Source: Archangium sp. (GTDB taxonomy: Bacteria; Myxococcota; Myxococcia; Myxococcales; Myxococcaceae). From it: a DNA stretch of 64,000 nucleotides. The stretch covers positions 326,918 through 390,917 of the forward strand of contig JAUXRX010000009.1 in assembly GCA_030681645.1 (NCBI GenBank). The letters run 5' to 3'. The notes below the pieces were generated by a model. The model saw only the letters and a program-made list of their open reading frames with translations, made no database searches and was not told the origin of the DNA. A program made the position numbers and the translations under genes. Of the stretch, positions 50,158 to 58,546 are shown one piece after another. Position 1 is the stretch's first letter. The number at the start of each line of letters is the position of its first letter.

Positions 50158-52605
50158 ATGGGAAATCAGCCACTTGGGGTGCTACTGAAGCCCCCCGTGC
50201 GCACCTCTTTCCTGTGTCTGCTCCTGCCCCTCGCGGCCTGTGCCCCTGAGACGCCCGTGCTCGGAGGCCTCACGCTCGCGAGCACCAAGACCAGCTTCTC
50301 CATCAAGGCCGCCGACAAGGTGCTGCTGGAGAGCTCGTCGGTCGTCGCGCCCGTCGCCACGCGCGTGGGCCGCGCCCGCTACGAGATGCAGTACGGCAGC
50401 TTTCGCATCACCGACAACAGGCCCGAGTGGACCGAAGGAACCGCCTTCGCGTGGGACTCGGTCACGAAGACGACCGCGAAGGGCACGTGGCGAGACGCGA
50501 ACGACGCCGGCGTGGTCTCGCTGTCGGCGTCCTCCACCGGGCCCGGCGAGCTCGCCATCACGTACACCGCGTCGAACCCCCAGACCAACCGGCTCTCGCT
50601 CGCGTTCTCGTGCGCGGCGGCCGATCGGTTCCTCGGCTTCGGCGCGCAGGCCGACGGCGTCGATCACCGCGGCCACACGGTGGCGATGTGGACGAGCGAG
50701 CCCGGCATCGGCAAGCAGATGACCGACGACGAGTACCCCGACCTCTGGTTCCTGGTGGGCACGCGGCACGCGTCGAGCTTCGGGCTCCCCACCTGGACGT
50801 CCAACCGCGGCTACCAGGGCCTCGTCGGCAGCGACGCGCGCTCCCTCTTCGAGGTGTGCAGCAAACAAGAGGACGTCTTCCGCATCGAGGTGTGGAGCAA
50901 CAAGTTCACGCTCTGGCTCTACGAAGGGACGCCGGCCGTCGCGGTGAGCCGCGCCACGCGCACGGTGCTGGGGCGGCCGCTTCGTCCGCCCCCCATGGCG
51001 TTCGCCCCGTGGAACGACGCCGTCTTCGGTCCCGCCGAGGTGCGGCGCGTGGCCGGGCTCCTGCGCGACAACGACATCCCCTCGTCGGCCATCTGGACCG
51101 AAGACTTCCGCGGCGCGACCGACGAGCCCAGCGGCTACCGCCTCACCGAGGAATGGGACACCGATCGCACCCTCTACCCCGACGTCGAAGCGGTGGCGGC
51201 CGAGCTGCACGACGGCGGCTACTCGTGGCAGGCGTACTTCAACACCTTCGTGGTCGACGACACCCGCATCTCCGCCGAGGCGAAGGACGGCGGCCACCTC
51301 GTGGGCAGCCCCGACGGCGGCGCGTACCTGTTCAGCGGCGTCACCTTCAAGCCCACCGGCCTGGCCGACCTGTCGCGCCCCGAGACGCGCGAGTGGGTGA
51401 AGAGCTACCTGCGCAAGGCCCTCGACCTCGGCTTCACCGGGTGGATGGCGGACTACGGCGAGTGGCTGCCGCACGACGCGGTTTTGTTCAGCAATGAGAA
51501 TCCGCTCGAGGCGCACAACCGCTACGCGCGCGAGTGGGCGCAGCTCAACCAGGAGGTGATGGACGAACGCGCCGCCGACGGCCGCCAGCGGCTGTTCTTC
51601 GCGCGCGCCGGCTGGCTGGGCAGCAACTCGGTCACGCCGGTGGTCTGGGCAGGCGATCAACGCACCAGCTTCCAGAAAGACGACGGCCTGCCCACGGTGA
51701 TCCCCATGGGCATCAACCTCGGGCTCGCCGGCGTGAGCATGTACGCGCACGACGTCGCCGGGTACCAGTCGGCCACCAACCCGCCGTCGACGAAGGAGCT
51801 GTTCTTCCGCTGGACGTCGCTGGGTGCGCTCACGCCGGTGATGCGCACGCACCACGGCATCGACGCGCGGAGGAACTGGAAGCTCGACTCCGACGCCGAG
51901 ACGCTGGCGCACTACAAGCGCTGGGCGCAGTTCCACATTCAGCTCTACCCGTACCTCGACGCGCACTCGGCCGAGGCAGAAGCGACCGGCGTGCCCATCG
52001 TGCGCGCGCTGGCGATGCTGGCGCCGGGCGACGATCGCGGGTGGACGATCAGCGACGAGTACTTCCTCGGTGGCGGGCTGCTGGTCGCGCCGGTGATCGA
52101 GGAGGGCGCAGTGAGCCGCTCGGTGTACCTGCCCGACGGTGAGTGGGTCTCGTGGGACGGCGCGACGCGCGTGACGGGGCCCGTCGACGTGGTCGTGCCC
52201 GCGGCGATGGGCGAGCTGCCCGTCTTCCTCCGCAAGGGCACCTGCATTCCCCGGCTGCCCTCGCGGGTCGAGACGTTGATCGACGCCGCGCCGCCGACGG
52301 TCGATCTGAACGACGTGAAGGACGAGCGCGTGCTCTTCGTGGTGCCGGGCGGGGTGAGTGATTTCCTCGAGCGCGATGGCACGCGGTACGTGGTGATTCC
52401 GGGCGACGCGACCTCGTTCGCCGAGAACGACGCCGCGCTGCCTGACTGCGCCGGCCCCGCCGAGCGCGGGTGTGTCGATCGCTCGGGCCTCAACCCCGTG
52501 GCCCGCTTGAAGGAAGGAAAGCCGCTCGATTTCCCCGGCGGCTACCTCACCATCACCGGCGGTCCGGCGCGGAAGTACGACGTCGAGGTGCTGCGCCAGC
52601 CCTGA
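50158..52605 (+). CDS. Glycoside hydrolase family 31 lipoprotein, sulfoquinovosidase-like subgroup
   Basis: Retaining alpha-glycosidase of 815 residues. The signal ends in lipobox PLAAC. The nucleophile lies in GWMADYGEWLP (Asp432) and the acid/base in WAGDQRTSF (Asp500). The ADxGEWLP version of the nucleophile motif, instead of WxDMNE of ordinary alpha-glucosidases, is what I recall from YihQ-type sulfoquinovosidases and related enzymes. However, the residues that bind sulfonate cannot be confirmed by eye. It should act on the envelope or outside the cell on alpha-linked sugars. The ATG at 50158 is used; GTG at 50197 would begin closer to the signal peptide. The gene stands alone, and no sulfoquinovose pathway genes are nearby. 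Confidence 0.87.
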   Translation: MGNQPLGVLLKPPVRTSFLCLLLPLAACAPETPVLGGLTLASTKTSFSIKAADKVLLESSSVVAPVATRVGRARYEMQYGSFRITDNRPEWTEGTAFAWDSVTKTTAKGTWRDANDAGVVSLSASSTGPGELAITYTASNPQTNRLSLAFSCAAADRFLGFGAQADGVDHRGHTVAMWTSEPGIGKQMTDDEYPDLWFLVGTRHASSFGLPTWTSNRGYQGLVGSDARSLFEVCSKQEDVFRIEVWSNKFTLWLYEGTPAVAVSRATRTVLGRPLRPPPMAFAPWNDAVFGPAEVRRVAGLLRDNDIPSSAIWTEDFRGATDEPSGYRLTEEWDTDRTLYPDVEAVAAELHDGGYSWQAYFNTFVVDDTRISAEAKDGGHLVGSPDGGAYLFSGVTFKPTGLADLSRPETREWVKSYLRKALDLGFTGWMADYGEWLPHDAVLFSNENPLEAHNRYAREWAQLNQEVMDERAADGRQRLFFARAGWLGSNSVTPVVWAGDQRTSFQKDDGLPTVIPMGINLGLAGVSMYAHDVAGYQSATNPPSTKELFFRWTSLGALTPVMRTHHGIDARRNWKLDSDAETLAHYKRWAQFHIQLYPYLDAHSAEAEATGVPIVRALAMLAPGDDRGWTISDEYFLGGGLLVAPVIEEGAVSRSVYLPDGEWVSWDGATRVTGPVDVVVPAAMGELPVFLRKGTCIPRLPSRVETLIDAAPPTVDLNDVKDERVLFVVPGGVSDFLERDGTRYVVIPGDATSFAENDAALPDCAGPAERGCVDRSGLNPVARLKEGKPLDFPGGYLTITGGPARKYDVEVLRQP

Positions 52606-52614
52606 TTGATGCTC

Positions 52615-52644
52615 TTGACAATCAATAAGCGGCTACTTATTGAT
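52615..52644 (+). promoter_or_regulatory. Promoter and overlapping operator of the arsR operon, probably leaderless
   Basis: TTGACA (52615-52620) and TATTGA (52638-52643) are spaced 17 bp apart. Transcription would start at or next to the A of the ATG at 52650, so the mRNA is likely leaderless. A perfect inverted repeat, ATCAATAAG (52621-52629) and CTTATTGAT (52636-52644) around 6 bp, fills the spacer and covers the -10. This is a natural operator for the ArsR-type regulator encoded next, which would block its own promoter. Confidence 0.78.
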
Positions 52645-52649
52645 GCGGC

Positions 52650-52979
52650 ATGCAGCGTTCTTCGGTGGTCGAAGACAAGGTGTTCCGGGCCCTGGCTGAC
52701 CCCAGCCGCCGGGCGATCTTCGAGTCACTCTCGCGTGGCGAAGCGGCGGTGAAGGATCTCACCGCGCGCTTTTCCATCTCGCAGCCGGCGGTCTCGCAGC
52801 ACCTCGCGACGTTGACGGACGCGGGCCTGGTGAACGGCCGGCGTGAGGGCCGCTGCGTCTACTACCGGGTGGATCCACGCGGAATGAAGCCGCTCGTCGA
52901 CTGGGTCGCGCACTACCGCGCGTTCTGGACCGAGCACCTCGAGCGCCTCGACAAGCTGCTGGAGAACATGGACCAATGA
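52650..52979 (+). CDS. ArsR-family repressor (SdpR-like)
   Basis: Winged-helix regulator of 109 residues: VFRALADPSRRAIFESLSRGEAAVKDLTARFSISQPAVSQHLATLTDAGLV, then RREGRCVYYRVDPRGMKPL. Recognition helix and wing are complete. The metal-binding ELCVCDL motif of ArsR/SmtB is absent, which places it with the SdpR or YlaC-like branch found beside AHSA1 genes. It probably senses something other than metal. The start is ATG at 52650, with no ribosome site but a promoter that fits a leaderless transcript. It heads a four-gene operon, with the next ATG overlapping its stop. Confidence 0.92.
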   Translation: MQRSSVVEDKVFRALADPSRRAIFESLSRGEAAVKDLTARFSISQPAVSQHLATLTDAGLVNGRREGRCVYYRVDPRGMKPLVDWVAHYRAFWTEHLERLDKLLENMDQ

Positions 52980-53416
52980 GTCCCTTCGACAAGACCGTTC
53001 CGTCGCAGACCGACACCATCTGCTTCGAGTTCGACCTGCGCCACCCGCCCGAGAAGGTCTGGAGGGCGCTCACCAACCCGGTGCTGCTGGCCGAGTGGCT
53101 GCTGCCCGTGGTCAACCAGAAGCTCGAGCCGGGCGCCCAGTTCACCTTCCAGGCGCCGCCGCAGCCCGGGTGGGACGGCGTGGTGAGCTGCCGCTACCTC
53201 GAGATCGAGCCGCACCAGAAGCTCAGCTGGGCGTGGGTGGTCGGCGACATCGACACCGTCGTCACCTTCACGCTCGCGGCGACGGACACGGGCACGAGGC
53301 TCTCGCTGGTGCAGTCGGGCTTCAAGCCCCAGCAGAAGCAGAACTTCGGTGGCGCGCGTTACGGCTGGAACATGATGGGCGGGAAGCTGGTCGACCTGCT
53401 CGCGAAGATCCCCTGA
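52976..53416 (+). CDS. SRPBCC/AHSA1-domain protein
   Basis: The 146-residue START-like protein shows typical features: FDLRHPPEKVWRALTNPVLLAEWLLP at the N-terminus, YLEIEPHQKLSWAWV in the middle and a long C-terminal helix (YGWNMMGGKLVDLLAKI). It forms a hydrophobic ligand pocket. Members paired with ArsR regulators are common, and their ligand is usually unknown. The ATG overlaps the arsR stop (ATGA), so both are made together. It is probably a binding protein or small-molecule sensor for the efflux or repair functions downstream. Confidence 0.88.
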   Translation: MSPFDKTVPSQTDTICFEFDLRHPPEKVWRALTNPVLLAEWLLPVVNQKLEPGAQFTFQAPPQPGWDGVVSCRYLEIEPHQKLSWAWVVGDIDTVVTFTLAATDTGTRLSLVQSGFKPQQKQNFGGARYGWNMMGGKLVDLLAKIP

Positions 53417-53429
53417 GGAGGTCGCACCC

Positions 53430-53642
53430 ATGAAACTGAGCCACTTCATTCGGCAGTCCCACCGCTGGTTGGGCATCTTCTTCACGCTCACCGTCATCGC
53501 GAACTTCGTCGCCATGGCCGTGACCCAGACGCCGCCCATGTGGCTGACCTACCTGCCCCTGCCTCCGCTGTTCTTGATGCTGTTCAGCGGCCTCTACCTG
53601 TTCGTGCTCCCGTACCTGAGCAAGACGCACCAGCCGACATGA
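53430..53642 (+). CDS. Small two-helix membrane protein
   Basis: The 70-residue protein has two hydrophobic helices (about 14-32, LGIFFTLTVIANFVAMAV, and 40-62, LPLPPLFLMLFSGLYLFVL). The N-terminus (FIRQSHRWLGIFFT) resembles the first helix of PepSY-type membrane proteins. The ATG has GAGGAGG upstream. It lies between AHSA1 and UvrA-like genes of the operon and overlaps the latter (ATGA). The function is unknown; a membrane partner for drug resistance is possible. Confidence 0.78.
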   Translation: MKLSHFIRQSHRWLGIFFTLTVIANFVAMAVTQTPPMWLTYLPLPPLFLMLFSGLYLFVLPYLSKTHQPT

Positions 53643-56008
53643 ACGCCGCAGATACGCACGACGTGATCAGGGTGCAGGGCGCGCGCGAGAACAACCTGAA
53701 GAACGTCAGCCTCGAGCTCCCCAAGCGCCGGCTGACGGTGTTCACCGGCGTCTCAGGCTCGGGGAAGTCGTCGCTGGTGTTCGGCACCATCGCCGCCGAA
53801 TCGCAGCGGCTCATCAACGAGACGTACAGCACCTTCGTGCAGGGCTTCATGCCGTCGCTGGGGCGGCCTGACGTCGACCTGCTCGAGGGCCTCACCACCG
53901 CGATCATCGTCGACCAGGAACGCATGGGCGCGAACTCGCGCTCGACGGTGGGCACGGCGACCGACGCCAACGCGATGCTGCGGGTGTTGTTCAGCCGCCT
54001 GGGCAAGCCGCACGTCGGGTCTCCCAACGCGTTCTCGTTCAACGTCCCCTCGGTGCGGGCCGTCGGTGAGATCACCGTCGAGCGGGGCGGTGGCAAGACC
54101 GAGACCCGCTCGTTCTCGGTCAACGGAGGCATGTGCCCGAAGTGCGACGGCATGGGGCAGGTCAACGACATCGACCTGAAGCAGCTCTACGACGAGAACA
54201 AGTCGCTCAACCAGGGCGCGCTCACCATTCCCGGCTACACGGCCGACGGCTGGTACGTGCGCATCTTCGCTGCGTCGGGCTTCGTCGACGGCGACAAGCC
54301 GATCAAGAAGTTCACGAAGCAGGAAATGCAGGACTTCCTCTACAAGGAACCGACCAAGGTGAAGGTCGACAAGGTGAACCTCACCTACGAAGGCCTGATT
54401 CCGAAGCTCCAGAAGTCGTTCCTGTCGAAAGACGTCGAGGCGATGCAGCCGCACATTCGTGCGTTCGTCGAGCGGGCCGTCACCTTCACCACGTGTCCCG
54501 AATGTGAAGGCACGCGGCTGAGCAAGGCGGCGCGGTCGTCGAAGATCAAGGGCCTCAACATCGCCGGCGCCTGCAGGATGCAGATCAACGAGCTCGCCGA
54601 GTGGGTGAGGGCGTTGAACGAGCCGTCGGTCGCGCCGCTGCTCAAGACGCTGCGCCACACCCTCGACTCGTTCGTCGAGATTGGCCTGGGTTACCTGAGC
54701 CTCGACCGGCCCGCCGCCACGCTGTCGGGCGGTGAAGCGCAGCGCACCAAGATGATCCGCCACCTCGGCTCGTCGCTCACCGACGTGACCTACGTGTTCG
54801 ATGAGCCGACGGTGGGCCTGCACCCGCACGACATCCAGCGCATGAACGAGCTGTTGCTGCGCTTGCGCGACAAGGGGAACACCGTGCTCGTGGTCGAGCA
54901 CAAGCCCGAGACCATCGAGATCGCCGATCACGTGGTCGACCTCGGCCCCGGCGCGGGGACCGCGGGCGGGGAGCTCGTCTTCCAGGGCACGGTCGAAGGA
55001 CTTCGCGCCAGCCAGGGCCTCACCGGCCGCCACCTGAGCGATCGCGCGACGCTCAAGCCCACGGTTCGCAAGCCGTCGGGGGTGATGAAGGTGCGCGGCG
55101 CCAACACCCACAACCTGAAGAAGGTCGACGTCGACATTCCGCTCGGCGTGCTGGTGGTGGTCACCGGGGTGGCCGGCTCGGGAAAGAGCTCGCTCATTCA
55201 CGGGTCGGTCAGCGGGCGTGAGGGCGTGGTGACCGTCGACCAGGGGGCCATCTCCGGTTCGCGGCGCAGCAACCCCGCGACGTACACCGACCTGCTCGAG
55301 CCGATTCGCAAGGCGTTCGCGAAGGCCAACGGCGTGAAGCCGGCGCTGTTCAGCGCGAACTCCGAAGGCGCGTGCCCGACGTGCAACGGCGCGGGTGTCA
55401 TCTACACCGACCTGGGCATGATGGCCGGCGTCACCACCGTCTGCGAAGACTGCGAGGGCAAGCGCTTCCAGGCCTCGGTGCTCGACTACCGGCTCGCGGG
55501 GCTCAACATCGCCGAGGTGCTCGACCTGCCGGTCGACGGCGCGCTCCCGTTCTTCGCCGCCGGCAAGGCCCACACGCCCGCGGCGCACGCGATCCTCGAG
55601 CGGCTGGCGGACGTGGGGCTGGGCTACCTGACGCTCGGCCAACCCCTCACCACGCTCTCAGGCGGCGAGCGGCAGCGCCTCAAGCTCGCCACGCACCTGG
55701 GCACCGAGGGCGGGGTCTACGTGCTCGACGAGCCGACGAGCGGTCTCCACCTGGCCGACCTGCGGCAGTTGCTCGGGCTGTTGGATCGGCTGGTCGACTC
55801 GGGCAAGTCGGTGATCGTGATCGAACATCACCAGGCGGTGATGGCGCACGCCGACTGGCTCATCGACCTGGGGCCCGGTGCAGGTCATGAGGGCGGTCAG
55901 CTCGTCTTCGAAGGAACGCCGGCTGAGCTGGTGAAGGCGAAGTCGACCTTGACCGGCAAACACCTGGCCGCGTTCGTCAGCGGCCGAGGCTCGCGCACTG
56001 CGCGATGA
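53639..56008 (+). CDS. UvrA-like ABC ATPase (UvrA2/drug-resistance type)
   Basis: The 789-residue protein has two ABC ATPase modules. The first has Walker A TGVSGSGKSS, a zinc-finger CPKCDG and signature LSGGEAQR with VFDEPTVGLH. The second has GVAGSGKSS, CPTCNG...CEDC and LSGGERQR with VLDEPTSGLH. It is shorter than UvrA (about 940 aa), matching UvrA2-like proteins that protect against DNA intercalators, such as those in anthracycline or thiocoraline producers. It probably binds damaged or drug-occupied DNA without UvrB. The ATG at 53639 overlaps the small membrane protein stop. Its place behind an ArsR/AHSA1 pair suggests induction by a small molecule. Confidence 0.88.
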   Translation: MNAADTHDVIRVQGARENNLKNVSLELPKRRLTVFTGVSGSGKSSLVFGTIAAESQRLINETYSTFVQGFMPSLGRPDVDLLEGLTTAIIVDQERMGANSRSTVGTATDANAMLRVLFSRLGKPHVGSPNAFSFNVPSVRAVGEITVERGGGKTETRSFSVNGGMCPKCDGMGQVNDIDLKQLYDENKSLNQGALTIPGYTADGWYVRIFAASGFVDGDKPIKKFTKQEMQDFLYKEPTKVKVDKVNLTYEGLIPKLQKSFLSKDVEAMQPHIRAFVERAVTFTTCPECEGTRLSKAARSSKIKGLNIAGACRMQINELAEWVRALNEPSVAPLLKTLRHTLDSFVEIGLGYLSLDRPAATLSGGEAQRTKMIRHLGSSLTDVTYVFDEPTVGLHPHDIQRMNELLLRLRDKGNTVLVVEHKPETIEIADHVVDLGPGAGTAGGELVFQGTVEGLRASQGLTGRHLSDRATLKPTVRKPSGVMKVRGANTHNLKKVDVDIPLGVLVVVTGVAGSGKSSLIHGSVSGREGVVTVDQGAISGSRRSNPATYTDLLEPIRKAFAKANGVKPALFSANSEGACPTCNGAGVIYTDLGMMAGVTTVCEDCEGKRFQASVLDYRLAGLNIAEVLDLPVDGALPFFAAGKAHTPAAHAILERLADVGLGYLTLGQPLTTLSGGERQRLKLATHLGTEGGVYVLDEPTSGLHLADLRQLLGLLDRLVDSGKSVIVIEHHQAVMAHADWLIDLGPGAGHEGGQLVFEGTPAELVKAKSTLTGKHLAAFVSGRGSRTAR

Positions 56009-56090
56009 GGGTGCTCATGCGCAGGTCGGGCAGAGCATCGGGTCGAGCGTAACCGGCGGGAGATACGAACGTCGAAGTGGCGCGTGAATT

Positions 56091-57692
56091 GTGAAACTGT
56101 CCCGCGGCTTGATGCGACGCATCGCCCACCTCTCCGACCTGCACTACGGCGCCGACCCCGAGCTGCAGCCTCGTCTCTACGAGGGGCTCGTTCGCGCGTT
56201 CGAAGACCAATCCGTCGACATGATCGTCTTCACCGGTGACGTGTTCGACACCAACGAGCCGGGGCCGGGCCTGGTCGACGGCTTCCTTCGCCTGCACGCG
56301 GCGATCGAGGCGAAGGTGGGCGGGCCGAAGCCCACCATCATCCTCCCCGGCAACCACGATCGCCGCGCCGAGGGCGTGTTCGCGCCCTACCGCGAAGACC
56401 TCTTCGGTGAGCTGCGGGTGAAGTTCTCGGCGCGCCCCGACGTGCAGGTGCTCGGTGGAGCCACGCCCTTCCTCGCGCAGCGGGTCTCGCTGCCTGACTT
56501 CCCCTGTGACGTGGTCGCGTACGACTCGACCTATCTCCCCACCGGCATCGCGTCGGCGGGAGGCGTCATCCGCCAGGAAGACCTGATCCAGGTCGGCAGC
56601 GAGCTCGCCGGCGGAGATCCCGAGCGGCCGCTGCTCTTCCTCCTGCACCACCACCTCATCCCCACGCCCGTCACCGACACCTCGGTGATCAGCACCGGTG
56701 GCCGCCCGCCGATCCAGAAGTTCCTGGTGGGGAAGATCCTCCCGTGGCTGGTGAGCAACGGCGATCGCGAAGAGCTCACCATGACCGCGCTCGGCGCCGG
56801 CTCTGCGCTCACCACCCTGCAGACCCTGGGGCGCGCGGTGATCGTGCTGCACGGCCACAAGCACTACGCGACGGTGCGCCTGCTCAAGGGCATCGACGGC
56901 GACGCCGACCTGCTCATCACCAGCGCGGGCAGCTGCGGCCTCACCCAGGACTGGACCGGTGGTGAATACGACGAGGCGCCCAAGCTGTGGCCCTCGGTGA
57001 ACTTCATCCAGGTCGACGGCGAACAGGTGCAGGTGATGTCGCAGGCCTGGTCGCCCTATCAGCCCGATCGCCGCAGCTCGCCCCGCCACCTGGTGAGCGC
57101 CAAGCGCGACGGCCAGCAGTGGGGGCTCGAGCTGCCGCCGTTGAGGGAGGTGCAGTTTCACCCCGTGCTCACCCTCAACGAGCTCGAGGCCCGGCTCACG
57201 GCCTCGCTGTCGCACCTGGGGCGGCTCGACGTGCTCACGCAGCGCAGGCTCGCCTCGCACCCGCGGGCGTGGCTCGACGAATACTGGGAGGTGCTCGAGG
57301 GGCCGCCGGGCGCGGTGGCGCGTGAGCTCGTCATCGACGGCGTGCAGTGGAAGGACGCGAAGTGCCCGGCGCGGGTGAAGGTGGCCAAGGACGGCGTGTC
57401 GACCTGGCGCATCGAGGGCGGCGTGTTCTCGAGCATCGACGCGGCGCAGGCGTTCTCGCTCGGCCACGCCTTCGAGTCGGTCGAGCTGCTCAACCGCTCG
57501 CGCGCCGACGTGGCGCGGCTGCGGGTGCACCTGGGGCCGGTGAAGACCACGCCCTTCGCCTCGGTCACCAACCTCACCACCGGCAAGGAACGCCCGTACC
57601 CGTTCACCCGCGAGGGCGACGTGGTGACCGTGACGCGCACCAACTGCCCGGCGCGCACGCTGCTGCGGCTCTACTGGCCGTTGGAGCGGTGA
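56091..57692 (+). CDS. Cytoplasmic metallophosphoesterase with C-terminal extension
   Basis: Calcineurin-like phosphoesterase of 533 residues. Metal-site motifs are HLSDLHYG (about 13-20), FTGDVFD, LPGNHDRR, a HH pair in LLHHHLIP and HGHKHYA. The first 310 residues are the catalytic domain, close to cyclic-nucleotide phosphodiesterase and CpdA-like enzymes. Residues about 330-533 form a mostly beta domain (VRVHLGPVKTTPFASVTNL) I do not recognise. There is no signal peptide. The start is GTG at 56091, with ATG at 56112 (MRRIAHLSD) as an alternative nearer the domain. A membrane protein gene follows after 1 bp, probably in one transcript. Confidence 0.85.
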   Translation: MKLSRGLMRRIAHLSDLHYGADPELQPRLYEGLVRAFEDQSVDMIVFTGDVFDTNEPGPGLVDGFLRLHAAIEAKVGGPKPTIILPGNHDRRAEGVFAPYREDLFGELRVKFSARPDVQVLGGATPFLAQRVSLPDFPCDVVAYDSTYLPTGIASAGGVIRQEDLIQVGSELAGGDPERPLLFLLHHHLIPTPVTDTSVISTGGRPPIQKFLVGKILPWLVSNGDREELTMTALGAGSALTTLQTLGRAVIVLHGHKHYATVRLLKGIDGDADLLITSAGSCGLTQDWTGGEYDEAPKLWPSVNFIQVDGEQVQVMSQAWSPYQPDRRSSPRHLVSAKRDGQQWGLELPPLREVQFHPVLTLNELEARLTASLSHLGRLDVLTQRRLASHPRAWLDEYWEVLEGPPGAVARELVIDGVQWKDAKCPARVKVAKDGVSTWRIEGGVFSSIDAAQAFSLGHAFESVELLNRSRADVARLRVHLGPVKTTPFASVTNLTTGKERPYPFTREGDVVTVTRTNCPARTLLRLYWPLER

Positions 57693-57693
57693 G

Positions 57694-58380
57694 GTGAACT
57701 TCAAGCGGCTGATCGGCGCGGAGAACGGCTGGGGCGGGCCGCTGGGCACCCTGCTGCTGCTCGGCTTCGGCCTCTTCTTCCTCTTCATCAGCGTGGCTGA
57801 CCTGAGAGAGGCCTCGCGCCTCAAGCCGGAAGAACGCGGCTGCGCGGCCTGGTTGGCGGACCCATCGGGCGCGCGGTGGGTCACCCTGGTGGGCTGCAAG
57901 CTCGACCTGGGCGCGGCCGCGTCGAGGAAGTGGAAGGGCTGGCGCTCGACGAAGGACGGCGGCGTGAGCGGCCAGCACTACATGGAGCTGTTCATTCCCC
58001 TCTTCGCCGGCGACGCGCCTTCGGGCCCGCCGCGCGGGGTGCTGGCGACGTCCGACAAGGACCTGCTCGCGCTGATGGACGGCATCGATCGCCTGGGCAG
58101 CCCCGAGGAGGTGCAGGCCTACCTGCTCGCGAACGCGGCGACGCTCGACAAGCTGCTCGAGCCGAAGACGCTCACCGGCTACGTCGAGCCGGTCAAGAGC
58201 GTGGCGTCGCGCTCGGCGCTCGACGTGATCACCTCGGAAGACGCGGTGGTGCTCGAGCAGGGCAAGCGGCCGCCGCGCGCCAACGCGCTGTTCGGGCTGG
58301 TGGTGGGGTTGATCGCCGTGGCGCTGGTCGTGCGCAGCGTGTTCATGCGCTACCTCGTCGAGCGCGACAGCTCGCTGTGA
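57694..58380 (+). CDS. Two-helix membrane protein of unknown function
   Basis: The 228-residue protein has membrane helices near both ends (about 16-36, PLGTLLLLGFGLFFLFISVADL, and 200-218, LFGLVVGLIAVALVV) around a 150-residue extracytoplasmic or cytoplasmic domain with WVTLVGCKLDLGAAA and YMELFIPLF. I do not recognise the family. The GTG start follows the phosphoesterase stop by 1 bp. A short REP-like hairpin lies after its stop. Its job may be linked to the phosphoesterase, but nothing in the sequence shows how. Confidence 0.7.
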   Translation: MNFKRLIGAENGWGGPLGTLLLLGFGLFFLFISVADLREASRLKPEERGCAAWLADPSGARWVTLVGCKLDLGAAASRKWKGWRSTKDGGVSGQHYMELFIPLFAGDAPSGPPRGVLATSDKDLLALMDGIDRLGSPEEVQAYLLANAATLDKLLEPKTLTGYVEPVKSVASRSALDVITSEDAVVLEQGKRPPRANALFGLVVGLIAVALVVRSVFMRYLVERDSSL

Positions 58381-58396
58381 AGTGCTGCGCATGTCT

Positions 58397-58423
58397 CCCT
58401 CTCCCTGCGTAGCGGGCAGAGGG
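58397..58423. repeat. REP-like hairpin
   Basis: CCCTCTCCC and GGGCAGAGGG pair with one bulge around TGCGTAGC. It lies 17 bp after a stop codon and resembles the outer arm of the pomY element (TGCGCAGCGGGGAGAGG). The rest of the 160-bp gap to the GGDEF gene stop holds the fragment CTCGACTCCGCTCGGGATGA, typical of such dispersed repeats, and nothing coding. Confidence 0.6.
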
Positions 58424-58546
58424 CGCCGCGCGCGTCGCGGGGGGAGCAAGTCGCCCAGGCTCGCTGGAAGACGCCCCTCGACTCCGCTCGGGATGAGAGG
58501 GGACGAACTCGATCGCCATTCGATCAACCCTCTCCGGACGAACGGG

